From DAINPP01 sp036743375 (GTDB taxonomy: Bacteria > Thermotogota > Thermotogae > MWEM01), in assembly GCA_036743375.1 (NCBI GenBank), contig DAINPP010000033.1:1-32300 (forward strand): 32,300 bases of DNA. The letters are read 5' to 3'. Below, piece by piece: positions 14,990 to 22,706 of the stretch. The notes beneath the pieces were generated by a model, which worked only from the letters and a program-made list of their open reading frames with translations, ran no database searches and had not been told where the DNA came from. A program made the position numbers and the translations under genes. Each line of letters begins with the position of its first letter. Position 1 is the first letter of the stretch.

Positions 14990-15910
14990 ATGAGCATTTT
15001 CTGGCGTATAAAAAAAGATAACTCATTAAAAGGGAAAGTAATCATCGTAACTGGTGGAAACAGTGGACTCGGATTTGAGTATGTGAAGTTTTTTTCCGAC
15101 AGAGGGGCAACGGTTATCATGGCTTGCAGAAATGCAGAAAAAGGCAATAGGGCCTTGCAGAAAATTCTTGAACAGAATTCAGAGGCGAGGGTAGACGTGC
15201 TGCGACTTGATCTTGCAGATCTGATCTCTGTAAGGGAATTTTCAAAAATATTTCAAATGAGATATTCAAGACTTGATATCCTCATGAACAACGCGGGAAT
15301 GATGTTTGTTCCGTATGAAAAGACAAAGGATGGGTTTGAAAGTCAGCTTGGAGTCAATTATCTGGGTCACTTCGCTCTGACAGGCTTATTGTTTGATTTG
15401 CTTAAACAAACGGAGGATTCGAGAATTATCTCTACGAGTAGTATCTTTCATATACCCGGAACGATGAATTTTAAAAACCTGATGTATGAGAGGGGGGGAT
15501 ATACGCCTTTTTCCGCCTATGCCCGTTCAAAAATGGCCTGCCTGCTATTTACTTATGAATTTCAGAGAAGGATAGATGAAAATCAGCTCAGTATGAAGGC
15601 GTTGGTTGTACATCCGGGGGGAGCTAAAACAGATTTATTCAGATATGTGAGGAAGAATCTTTTAACTTATCTCTTTTATCCCTTCTTTTTTCTCTTTACT
15701 CAGAGTGCTCATCAAGGGGCCTTTCCGGGGATCAGAGCCGCCCTGGATAAAACAGTACATGGGGGCACCTATTTTGGCCCTCTGTTTTTTCTGATGGGTC
15801 CTCCCGTGAAAACGTTCTCAGCCATCGGATCCTATAATAAAAAGACTGCCTTAAAACTATGGGAGATTTCTGAAGAACTGACCGGTGTAGCGTATAATTT
15901 CCATCGATAA
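14990..15910 (+). CDS. Short-chain dehydrogenase/reductase (retinol-dehydrogenase-like)
   Basis: A protein of 306 residues with all classical SDR motifs: TGGNSGLG (21-28) for cofactor binding, NNAG (100-103), a Ser around 150 in ISTSS, and Tyr177-x3-Lys181 in YARSK. The ACRNAEKG after the second strand, with Arg, suggests NADP(H). The layout resembles the long-tail retinol dehydrogenase/WW-oxidoreductase branch, which reduces lipophilic carbonyls; the substrate is unknown. A hydrophobic patch around 218-232 (YLFYPFFFLFTQS) may contact membranes. ATG 14990 has AAGGAGG five bases upstream; an in-frame TTG at 14975 lacks one. It follows a terminator with no room for its own promoter, so it is probably expressed by read-through. 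Confidence 0.9.
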   Translation: MSIFWRIKKDNSLKGKVIIVTGGNSGLGFEYVKFFSDRGATVIMACRNAEKGNRALQKILEQNSEARVDVLRLDLADLISVREFSKIFQMRYSRLDILMNNAGMMFVPYEKTKDGFESQLGVNYLGHFALTGLLFDLLKQTEDSRIISTSSIFHIPGTMNFKNLMYERGGYTPFSAYARSKMACLLFTYEFQRRIDENQLSMKALVVHPGGAKTDLFRYVRKNLLTYLFYPFFFLFTQSAHQGAFPGIRAALDKTVHGGTYFGPLFFLMGPPVKTFSAIGSYNKKTALKLWEISEELTGVAYNFHR

Positions 15911-15933
15911 TGATTGAACTCATGAAAAAAATG

Positions 15934-15939
15934 TATAAT
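15934..15939 (+). promoter_or_regulatory. Possible -10 element for the GNAT operon
   Basis: A perfect TATAAT 32 bases before the first GNAT start codon. The nearest -35-like hexamers (TGATTG 15911-15916 and TTGAAC 15914-15919) are poor or wrongly spaced, so the call is tentative. Confidence 0.35.
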
Positions 15940-15971
15940 TAGCCTATCTAACTAAAAGAATGGAGTATATG

Positions 15972-16436
15972 ATGTGTGATGAAATCAGGAAAATGAAACC
16001 GGAAGAAATGAAAGACGCTTTAAAACTTGTCAAGAATGTGTTTATGGAATTTGAAGCCCCCGATTATTCGGAAGAAGGGATCTCTGCATTTCAGGATTTT
16101 ATCGAAATTAATGAGATGGAAAAAAGGTTCAATGCAGGGTTGCTCAGGTTTTGGGTTTGTAAAAGAGATGGTGAAATTGCGGGCGTTCTCGCTTCACGCA
16201 ATATCAATCACATTTGTCTGTTATTCGTACATAAAGCCTATCACAAACGGGGAATTGCCACGAGATTGTTTGGTGAATTTAAAGAAGATGTCCTTAAAAG
16301 TGAAGCGGATCGATTCATTACCGTCAATTCTTCTCCTTATGCCGTTGGTTTTTATCATCAAATGGGATTTAAGGATATGGACAGCGAGCTTGAAAAAGAT
16401 GGTATCAGATTTGTACCGATGAAAATGATGTTGTAA
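15972..16436 (+). CDS. GNAT-family N-acetyltransferase (first of three)
   Basis: A protein of 154 residues. The acetyl-CoA-binding motif A lies around 86-101 as LLFVHKAYHKRGIATRLF, matching the V-x-x-x-x-R/Q-x-x-G-x-G/A pattern; the SSPYAVGFYHQMGF segment is motif B. Members acetylate amines on small molecules or proteins; no substrate is evident. ATG 15972 is chosen for GGAG at 15962-15965; two in-frame ATGs (15960, 15969) lie closer to or within it. It leads a four-gene run of three GNATs and a methyltransferase-like gene. Confidence 0.85.
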   Translation: MCDEIRKMKPEEMKDALKLVKNVFMEFEAPDYSEEGISAFQDFIEINEMEKRFNAGLLRFWVCKRDGEIAGVLASRNINHICLLFVHKAYHKRGIATRLFGEFKEDVLKSEADRFITVNSSPYAVGFYHQMGFKDMDSELEKDGIRFVPMKMML

Positions 16437-16457
16437 TGCATAAATGGGAGGTTGCGG

Positions 16458-16868
16458 ATGGAGATAAAAAAAGGGGATTATCTTCTGACAGATGATAAAA
16501 ATGTAATTGATATGGATTTTGTCGTCGATGGACTTCACAATACGTATTGGGCAGATAAAAGAGAACGTGATATTATCGAGAAGTCTATAGAACATTCTAT
16601 CTTTCTTTCTCTTTTTAAAAACGAACGGCAGATTGGTTTTACAAGAATTGTTACCGATTATGCAACATTTGCCTGGATAGCCGATGTTTATATCGATCCT
16701 GAGCAGCGTGGAAATAATCTCGGGAAATTTCTCGTTGAAAATACTGTCAACCATGAAGCGATTAAAGACTTGAGATTACGGCTTCTGAAAACGAGAGATG
16801 CTCATGGTCTTTATGAGAAATATGGCTTCGTAAAAGATGAGTGTATGGTTAAAAGACAGCAGAGTTGA
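16458..16868 (+). CDS. GNAT-family N-acetyltransferase (second of three)
   Basis: A compact GNAT protein of 136 residues. Motif A reads IADVYIDPEQRGNNLGKFLV and the C-terminal acetyl-CoA-side motif is HGLYEKYGFV. It resembles the small GNAT group often annotated as YjaB- or YhhY-like single-domain enzymes, without a known substrate. ATG 16458 has GGGAGG six bases upstream; TTG 16452 in the same frame directly abuts that site. It starts 21 bases after the first GNAT gene and is little like it outside the motifs, so this is not a recent tandem duplication. Confidence 0.87.
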   Translation: MEIKKGDYLLTDDKNVIDMDFVVDGLHNTYWADKRERDIIEKSIEHSIFLSLFKNERQIGFTRIVTDYATFAWIADVYIDPEQRGNNLGKFLVENTVNHEAIKDLRLRLLKTRDAHGLYEKYGFVKDECMVKRQQS

Positions 16869-16877
16869 GGTGATGGT

Positions 16878-17384
16878 ATGGACATACGTTTGTTAAACAG
16901 ATCGGATCTCGATGCCTTTAAAGTTATTCGATTAAACACCCTTAAAAATAGTCCGGAGGCCTTTGGCTCCAGTTACGAGGAGGAAGTGGAATTTCCCGAC
17001 GAGGTTTTTATCAACAGACTGGAAGATAAGAGTACCAGAACATTTGGCGCCTTTGAAAACGAAGAGCTCATCGGGTTATGCAGATTGATATTTCGGGAAA
17101 GAAGGAAGATCAATCATAAGGCCGATATTTGTTCCGTATATGTGGAACCCCATATGAGACAAAAAGGTGTCGGCCGATTGCTTTTGACAAAGGCCATTGA
17201 AGCCGCAAGGGATAGCGGCCTTGTTGAGCAACTTTATCTCATGGTACTTAGTGGGAATATTGCCGCCAACGCACTGTATCAATCACTTGGTTTTAAGACC
17301 TATGGTGTTGAAGAAAGATCTGTGAAAATTGAGGATAATTATTACGATTTTGATCTCATGGTTCTGTTTCTGAGAGATGAATAG
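16878..17384 (+). CDS. GNAT-family N-acetyltransferase (third of three)
   Basis: A protein of 168 residues with a complete GNAT fold: N-terminal IRLLNRSDLDAFKVIRLNTL, motif A ICSVYVEPHMRQKGVGRLLL (about 94-113) with the R-x-x-G-x-G loop, and motif B NIAANALYQSLGF. An AFGSSYEEE segment near residue 29 is common in GNATs annotated as RimI-like or phosphinothricin-type. ATG 16878 has GAGGTG six bases upstream and is nine bases after the previous stop. Its last eight bases overlap the methyltransferase-like gene, so translation is coupled. Confidence 0.9.
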   Translation: MDIRLLNRSDLDAFKVIRLNTLKNSPEAFGSSYEEEVEFPDEVFINRLEDKSTRTFGAFENEELIGLCRLIFRERRKINHKADICSVYVEPHMRQKGVGRLLLTKAIEAARDSGLVEQLYLMVLSGNIAANALYQSLGFKTYGVEERSVKIEDNYYDFDLMVLFLRDE

Positions 17385-17934
17385 GGTGACAGAAAAAAGA
17401 AGGGTGATAATAGGCGCCGGAAAGACGGAATATCCAGGATGGATCGCTACACAGGAAGATGAGTTGAATCTACTGAAAGAATCGGACTGGTTAAGACACT
17501 TTCAGCCGGATAGTATCGATTGTCTCCTCGCAGAACACATATGGGAGCATATGAGTTTTGAAGAGGGGATCTTTGCAGCTGAAAATTGTTATCGATTTCT
17601 GAAAAGTGGCGGGTATGTTCGTTGTGCCGTACCGGATGCCTTTTTTCGAAATGAATGGTATCAAAATCTTGTTCAGGTGGGTGGACCCGGTCCGGTAAAT
17701 CATCCGGCGGTTACTCATCAGATCGTTTACAATTACAAACAGCTTCAAGAAGTGTTTGAAAGAGCCGGTTTTGTGATTGATTTACTGGAATACTGTGATG
17801 AAAACGGGGCATTCCATTATAAGTACTGGAATGAGGGGGAAGGGATGATACACCGTTCATTCCGATTTGATACACGAAACAGGAAGGGAATTTTGATGAT
17901 GGTTTCGATCATCCTTGATGCGAAGAAAATATGA
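17377..17934 (+). CDS. SAM-dependent methyltransferase-like protein (COG4627-like)
   Basis: A protein of 185 residues that matches the short predicted methyltransferases beginning with a glycine loop and a PGW motif: IIGAGKTEYPGWIATQ (10-25), LLAEHIWEHMSFEEG (the H-x-x-E-H segment), and CYRFLKSGGYVRCAVPDAF. The first motif has GAGKT rather than the usual GCGxxxxPGWxNxD, and Asp of the N-D pair is replaced, so SAM binding may be altered. The substrate is unknown. It overlaps the third GNAT by eight bases and ends the operon before a bidirectional terminator. Confidence 0.78.
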   Translation: MNRVTEKRRVIIGAGKTEYPGWIATQEDELNLLKESDWLRHFQPDSIDCLLAEHIWEHMSFEEGIFAAENCYRFLKSGGYVRCAVPDAFFRNEWYQNLVQVGGPGPVNHPAVTHQIVYNYKQLQEVFERAGFVIDLLEYCDENGAFHYKYWNEGEGMIHRSFRFDTRNRKGILMMVSIILDAKKI

Positions 17935-17952
17935 GGCAATCGGTAAAATGAT

Positions 17953-17981
17953 AAAAAAAGCGGCTGTAAGCCGCTTTTTTT
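17953..17981. terminator. Bidirectional terminator between convergent genes
   Basis: A perfect palindrome with 13-base arms, seven A plus GCGGCT (17953-17965) and its complement ending in seven T (17969-17981), around a GTA loop. It serves the plus-strand GNAT operon. It also overlaps the stop codon (17982-17980) of the minus-strand C45 gene, so it terminates that transcript immediately after translation ends. Confidence 0.93.
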
Positions 17982-19389
17982 ATTCTGCTTCAAACAGGGT
18001 CCACGCCTGTGAGGGCCTGTCCTGTAAATAACCGTCGAGATAATCCCATTGCGTGTGTTCTTTCAGGAAGGCGTCGGCGTCAAACGGCATCCCACTTGAA
18101 TTTCCCCATCGGCTCCAGAAGGTGAACCCTTCGGCCATTTCGGAATCGCATACCATCCCGTCAACAGCGCCACGCGGCCTGTACGGGAGGGGTCTGCCTA
18201 TCTCAGACATATATTCTCTCGCATCCAGTTCATAATGTGAATCCACTGTCCGTGAAGAGGGATTGATCTTACCGAGATAGACATCATAATGATCTGCAAG
18301 GATCTCTTTTCCCGTTTCCACATCAATTGTCGAATAATGTTCCTGCATGAGCTGTTCAAGCCGGACCTGTCTGGCTCCCTGATGTCTTCTGATATCGGCA
18401 AATCCGCTGTTTGTACATTCCAGGTTTCTGATTCTCGGATCGAGTGGTGCGTTGAATCCAGTGAAATAACCATCTTTGGTCTTATCAACCTTGTAAAATT
18501 TGAGTCCCAGTTCAAATCTCATGATTTCTCCGGTCTTGATATCTCCAACCAGCCAGGTGTTGGCATACCCTCCGTTGTTTTCTTCGAGCATGACTCCCAC
18601 AAAATCATCGAGGGTATCCGTGTACTGCATTGCTTTTCTGATCCTGTAAAATTCGGGCGCTCCCGATGCATCGTATACTTTAAATCCACCTATGGTGGTC
18701 TCGGTTCCCATGAGTTTGGCTCCGGTGACGAAGAAGTCGGACATGCTATGGATATAACCGGCCTGAGACTGCATGAACATTCGATATCCTGTTTCGGGAA
18801 CGATATCCAGGATGACATTGGCAAACTGTCCCCATTCAAAATTGTTGAATGAGTTATGTGCCATGACGATCTTCCCACCATCTGTCGGACTGCCAACGGC
18901 CATGAAGGCACTACAGTGATCATCGGCTCCCGGATGAATCTTACCGTAGGTCTCTTCGAGTTCCGTTGGCCACCAGTAATCCATCAGTTCCTCATAACCA
19001 TTCCACGCCATGATCTCTTCCCAAGTATAACTCACACCGGCATAACTCGCCCCGGCAGCGATCCCCTGCATTTCTTGTCTCAACTCTTCATCGATATGCC
19101 CGGACCACATCTCAGCGGCCTTTTCAACAAAGAAATCCCAAGTCATTCCGCTATCCCAGTAGGTAAGATATTCCAGACTGCGTTTGATATCTTCGAGCTG
19201 ATCCGCTATCAGATAACCATGTTGAAAACCTCTTTCAAAAGGTTTTCCTTCGATATGAATATAAATCCATCCGTTCTGTTCATAACGATAACCCTTTCCA
19301 TCAGGTGAGTAGACTTTTTCCGTCGGCTGAGAAAAAATACATACACTAAGAAAAGCAAAAAGTACAGAAAAAATAATCAATCTTTTCAT
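17980..19389 (-). CDS. Exported C45-family autoproteolytic Ntn hydrolase / phospholipase-B-like protein
   Basis: 469 residues. A signal peptide (about 1-21, MKRLIIFSVLFAFLSVCIFS) directs export. The FERGFQHGYLIADQL segment (51-65) is the conserved RGxxxG region of the C45/phospholipase-B-like group. Cys159 in DDHCSAFMAVGSPTDGGK is the expected nucleophile revealed by self-cleavage between His158 and Cys159, and KIVMAHNSFNN fits the following conserved Asn region. Relatives deacylate amides or lipids, for example 6-APA acyltransferase, bile-salt-hydrolase-like proteins and phospholipase B; the substrate here is unknown. LSVC near the signal end is only a poor lipobox, so a soluble periplasmic protein is more likely. 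GGAGGG precedes ATG 19389. It is monocistronic. Confidence 0.85.
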   Translation of the reverse strand: MKRLIIFSVLFAFLSVCIFSQPTEKVYSPDGKGYRYEQNGWIYIHIEGKPFERGFQHGYLIADQLEDIKRSLEYLTYWDSGMTWDFFVEKAAEMWSGHIDEELRQEMQGIAAGASYAGVSYTWEEIMAWNGYEELMDYWWPTELEETYGKIHPGADDHCSAFMAVGSPTDGGKIVMAHNSFNNFEWGQFANVILDIVPETGYRMFMQSQAGYIHSMSDFFVTGAKLMGTETTIGGFKVYDASGAPEFYRIRKAMQYTDTLDDFVGVMLEENNGGYANTWLVGDIKTGEIMRFELGLKFYKVDKTKDGYFTGFNAPLDPRIRNLECTNSGFADIRRHQGARQVRLEQLMQEHYSTIDVETGKEILADHYDVYLGKINPSSRTVDSHYELDAREYMSEIGRPLPYRPRGAVDGMVCDSEMAEGFTFWSRWGNSSGMPFDADAFLKEHTQWDYLDGYLQDRPSQAWTLFEAE

Positions 19390-19462
19390 GATTTTCCCTC
19401 CTTGTGTTCCGGTTTATGGATGTTCCAAAATGTGAATAAACAGTTGAGTTGATGCACGGGCT

Positions 19463-19471
19463 ATTATACCA
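19463..19471 (-). promoter_or_regulatory. Extended -10 promoter of the C45 gene
   Basis: On the minus strand, TGGTATAAT (19471-19463) is an extended -10 with a weak TTCATT 16 bases upstream (19490-19485). It lies back to back with the plus-strand promoter at 19494-19522. Confidence 0.6.
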
Positions 19472-19493
19472 TTAGTCAATGAATAATGAAGAA

Positions 19494-19522
19494 TTGACAA
19501 GCTGTATCCGATATGATACATT
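19494..19522 (+). promoter_or_regulatory. Promoter of the kinase-DUF1349 gene with inverted repeat
   Basis: TTGACA (19494-19499), 17 bases and TACATT (19517-19522). The inverted repeat TGTATC (19503-19508) and GATACA (19515-19520), six bases apart, fills the spacer and overlaps the -10, a position for a repressor. Confidence 0.6.
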
Positions 19523-19587
19523 GGACGCGTCAAGAATGAAAGTGAAATTCCGTTTATGTTTTCAAACTAACGATCAAGGAGGCTTTT

Positions 19588-20706
19588 ATGACTTTCAGAA
19601 TGAATGAAGATGTTTATCGCAGAATAGAAGATCGACTGTCGCAGAAAAAACAAGTCATCATAGGGGTGAGTGGAATCAGATTATCCGGAAAAACCGGATT
19701 ATTGGGAGAAATGACAAACTATTTCTCTAAATCGGGAGTTTCCGTGAAATCCATTTCATTTTCAGAAAGACCTGGAATAGTGGAAGAGGCTTTGAATAGA
19801 AAGAATCCCTCTAAGTATTATTATGAGAATGCTTTCGAGTGCAATCGGTTGAAAGAATTGATGGGCGAATGTGATGAACAGGTTCTTATTGTAGAAGGTC
19901 TGCTGCTGTTCAAGAATACGGTGGATATTCCCTTTGATTTCAGAATCTGGGTTGACTGTACTTTTACCACTTCAGCAAGCCGGGCATCCGATGAAGAGCG
20001 GGAACTTGTTTCAGACTTGTATATGTGGCTGATGCGGCAACATTTTTCGATTGATGAGCCGAAAAACAAGGCGGATTTTATCTTTATAAACGATTCTATC
20101 CTCGCAAAAGAGCCGGAGAGCTTCGTGGATTCGGAAGACACCATGAGTCTTGAACGTTTAAAATGGCTCAACGAACCTTCCAAGTGGCTGATAAGAGATG
20201 GGGTTATCGAGGTAGAAACGGATTCCCCAACGGATTTCTGGCAACGTACACATTACGGTTTCAGGAATGATAATGCTCATCTGCTGTATATAGAAACGGA
20301 TAGAGATTTTGAGATGAGTTGCCATATGACATTCAAGGCCGTTCATCAATTTGATCAGTGTGGACTCGCCGTCAGAGTAGATGAAGACAACTGGCTGAAG
20401 ACTTCTATAGAATATGAGCTTGGAAATCCACCAAAGCTTGGTGCCGTTGTGACTAATCTGGGATATTCCGATTGGTCTACGGAAGAGCTGGGGTTTAACG
20501 CAGAGGAAATAGAATTCAGGATTACCCGTGAAGGGGCGGATTACAAGATCGAATATAGATTTGACGAACGATGGCATCAACTGAGAATCTGTCATCTGCA
20601 CAGCCCGGAAAAAGTGGTAAAATGCGGGATTTACTGTTGTAGTCCCATAGAAGCCGGTTATTCGATATCCTGTGACCGGATTCATATCGTTGAACGTCCT
20701 TTTTAA
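19588..20706 (+). CDS. Uridine-kinase-like P-loop domain fused to a DUF1349 domain
   Basis: 372 residues. Residues 1-180 resemble uridine kinase/phosphoribulokinase-type P-loop enzymes. The Walker A motif is GIRLSGKT (29-36), then VLIVEGLLLFKN (Walker B region) and WVDCTFTTSASRASDEE. A KADFIFIND strand follows, like the KADFVID of uridine kinases. Residues about 190-372 match DUF1349, a concanavalin-like beta sandwich: WLIRDGVIEVETDSPTDFWQRT, CGLAVRVDEDNWLKTSIEYE, and a C-terminal WHQLRICHL. DUF1349 alone is usually tied to carbohydrate-related functions. I know of no described enzyme with this fusion. ATG 19588 has AAGGAGG six bases upstream. Its stop TAA overlaps the stop of the convergent gene (20703-20706). 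Confidence 0.75.
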   Translation: MTFRMNEDVYRRIEDRLSQKKQVIIGVSGIRLSGKTGLLGEMTNYFSKSGVSVKSISFSERPGIVEEALNRKNPSKYYYENAFECNRLKELMGECDEQVLIVEGLLLFKNTVDIPFDFRIWVDCTFTTSASRASDEERELVSDLYMWLMRQHFSIDEPKNKADFIFINDSILAKEPESFVDSEDTMSLERLKWLNEPSKWLIRDGVIEVETDSPTDFWQRTHYGFRNDNAHLLYIETDRDFEMSCHMTFKAVHQFDQCGLAVRVDEDNWLKTSIEYELGNPPKLGAVVTNLGYSDWSTEELGFNAEEIEFRITREGADYKIEYRFDERWHQLRICHLHSPEKVVKCGIYCCSPIEAGYSISCDRIHIVERPF

Positions 20707-22439
20707 GAGTGTTCCTGATCCAGAAAGTCATTGATGGTATCTTCGAGATATTGAAGCATATCCGGGTAATCGGTAATGATATAATCGGCGTTGAAGGCAA
20801 GTGCATCCAGTATCTTGAATGAATCGTTGTTGATGGTCCAGATGATAAACAGTTTGTCGGATTCTTTGATACGTTCTGCCTTATTTTCCGTCAGATAGGC
20901 AAAATCGACTGCAAATCCGTCTGTGACCAATTCTTCAGGCATCGGAACATAAAAACTGATCAGAACGGTTGTGATTTCGGGATATCTTTTTTCAAGATAT
21001 TTTAACGATTCATAATCAAAGGAAGATACCATACAGGTGTTGATCTTTTTGCTGTTTTTTATAATTTTGTATAATCTTTCGAGATAATCGGGAGATTCTT
21101 TTCCGTGCAGTTTTAATTCGATGTTAACCATTAACTCTTCACCGGCTGTTTTCAAGGCTTCTTCGAGAGAGATGAAGTGGTAGGTTCCGTTTATGATGAT
21201 CGGTATCTCCTTCAATTCATCATAGGTGAATTCGTATATGTTTTTATCGAGTCCCGTGAGTCTTTTGAGGTTTGTATCATGACTGAGGACAAATCGTTTG
21301 TCTTTGGTTTCCATGATATCGATTTCTATCGCGGGGAATTTTTTTGAGACGGCGAATTCTATGGATTCGGCAGTATTTTCTGTAACAACAGATCCTCCTG
21401 CCCGATGCACCATGATTTTATTCTTTTCAGAATTTATGTTGATAAAGAGAAAGAATGAGAGAAACGTCCCAAATATCATTAAGATCAGGATCATCAGATT
21501 TCTCAGTGAGGTGAGAAATACCCTGATTTTCCTCTTATCTTGAGGCCTGTTGGATTTTTTCATGAAATAAGCCTCACCTTCGGTTTTTGCGTAGTAAATA
21601 TGCGTGAGGAAGGTGAAATAAAAGGGGATGATGAGAACGGACAACAAGATGGAGAATATTACAAAACACATTCTGAACAGAAAGGCGCTGTTACTCAGAT
21701 TATTTATATTCATCATGATTAGATCATTCAAGATAAATCTCCTGCTCTGATTGATCAGAAATCCAGATAAAAAGAGGATGAAAAGCAGGATGACCAAGGG
21801 GAGGAATGTCGATTTCAAAACTTTTTCACTTTTTTTTATTCCATCCCGATAATCGATTTTATCGATAACCGAATAATGCATGGCATAAGACCATTTAATA
21901 CTCAGGAGTGTTAGTAAAACTACGGTGATGATGCCTCCTACATACAGGATGACATGGCTTTTTATATACCCCATGATCGTATCAGAAATATTGATGGAAT
22001 TCAGTATGTTTGAGGTCAATGGAATATTCAGAAATGGAAAAACGAACAGGAATACGATGAATAGTCTCCAGTTTGAAAATGAGATGATATTTTTAAACCG
22101 TTTGACAACGGATTTGATTATAGTAATGAGCGTTATCTTCTTGTTATTGTAGATTTTTTCCGTGATGATGATATAAACCGCAAATTCGATATATAAAAGG
22201 ATGTAGTAAACGATAAATCTGATCAGATAACCGGATGCCATCAACAGGGTGATGTCCGTTTTCAAAAGATTCCTTATGATCAGTTTTTCGAAAACAGGCA
22301 TGATGATGAGCTGGGTCAGATTGTTGTAGATGAGTATGATATAGAAAAAGTAGTACCATAATCCATGAAAACTGTCAGCCATCGTTTTTTTTACGATCAG
22401 TCCGTATCTTAAGCCATATACATTTTGGAAAAGTCTCAT
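20703..22439 (-). CDS. Glycerophosphodiester phosphodiesterase with N-terminal membrane domain
   Basis: 578 residues. The first ~330 residues have about eight to ten hydrophobic segments and match the GDPD-associated membrane domain (GPDPase_memb). The C-terminal GDPD barrel (about 343-570) keeps the catalytic set: His345-Arg346 in MVHRAGG, Glu372-x-Asp374 in EIDIMETKD, His387 in LSHD, and later NIELK and TDYPD. It should release glycerol-3-phosphate from glycerophosphodiesters outside the membrane. The frame opens at GTG 22478, but that lies within the promoter, so the first codon in the transcript with a ribosome site (GGGAG, 10 bases upstream) is ATG 22439. It is convergent with, and shares stop bases with, the kinase-DUF1349 gene. 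Confidence 0.9.
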   Translation of the reverse strand: MRLFQNVYGLRYGLIVKKTMADSFHGLWYYFFYIILIYNNLTQLIIMPVFEKLIIRNLLKTDITLLMASGYLIRFIVYYILLYIEFAVYIIITEKIYNNKKITLITIIKSVVKRFKNIISFSNWRLFIVFLFVFPFLNIPLTSNILNSINISDTIMGYIKSHVILYVGGIITVVLLTLLSIKWSYAMHYSVIDKIDYRDGIKKSEKVLKSTFLPLVILLFILFLSGFLINQSRRFILNDLIMMNINNLSNSAFLFRMCFVIFSILLSVLIIPFYFTFLTHIYYAKTEGEAYFMKKSNRPQDKRKIRVFLTSLRNLMILILMIFGTFLSFFLFININSEKNKIMVHRAGGSVVTENTAESIEFAVSKKFPAIEIDIMETKDKRFVLSHDTNLKRLTGLDKNIYEFTYDELKEIPIIINGTYHFISLEEALKTAGEELMVNIELKLHGKESPDYLERLYKIIKNSKKINTCMVSSFDYESLKYLEKRYPEITTVLISFYVPMPEELVTDGFAVDFAYLTENKAERIKESDKLFIIWTINNDSFKILDALAFNADYIITDYPDMLQYLEDTINDFLDQEHS

Positions 22440-22444
22440 AAAAA

Positions 22445-22498
22445 GTATACTCCCGTGTTCTTTTTTCGGAGTATACACTTTAATTGAATTTCTGTCAA
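22445..22498 (-). promoter_or_regulatory. GDPD promoter with inverted repeat over the transcript start
   Basis: On the minus strand, TTGACA (22498-22493), exactly 17 bases and TATACT (22475-22470). The -10 is inside a perfect inverted repeat: GTATACTCC (22476-22468) and GGAGTATAC (22453-22445), 14 bases apart. The transcript would start near 22463, in an A run between the arms. Confidence 0.8.
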
Positions 22499-22652
22499 TT
22501 AGTTTATTCTAACTATTTATTCTATGGAACTAAATAACCAAAAGCCGATACTGATAAAAATAAATCATCCTTTATTCCCGTGAAAAGAATCAAAAATAAA
22601 GAGTTTTACAATGAATATTTTTCTTTAATTCAATGTTTTAGCCATTCTTTTC

Positions 22653-22661
22653 TGATATAAT
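22653..22661 (+). promoter_or_regulatory. Extended -10 promoter of the signalling operon
   Basis: TGATATAAT is an extended -10 (TG-N-TATAAT) 45 bases before the first start codon; no -35 consensus is present. It matches the design of the 7TMR-DISM kinase promoter (5751-5759). Confidence 0.6.
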
Positions 22662-22706
22662 GGATGGAAAACTTCAATATCCATACCTGTAAAAAAGGGA
22701 GAAAAT

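Noticed and set aside
20158..20685. Antisense open frame of 175 codons opposite the DUF1349 domain
   Set aside because: No start signal and no family resemblance; the plus strand encodes a recognisable domain.
22440..22478. Terminator-like attenuator in the GDPD leader (9 bp stem plus five T)
   Set aside because: The left arm contains the -10 box of a near-consensus promoter, so it would not be in the transcript; an operator explains it better.
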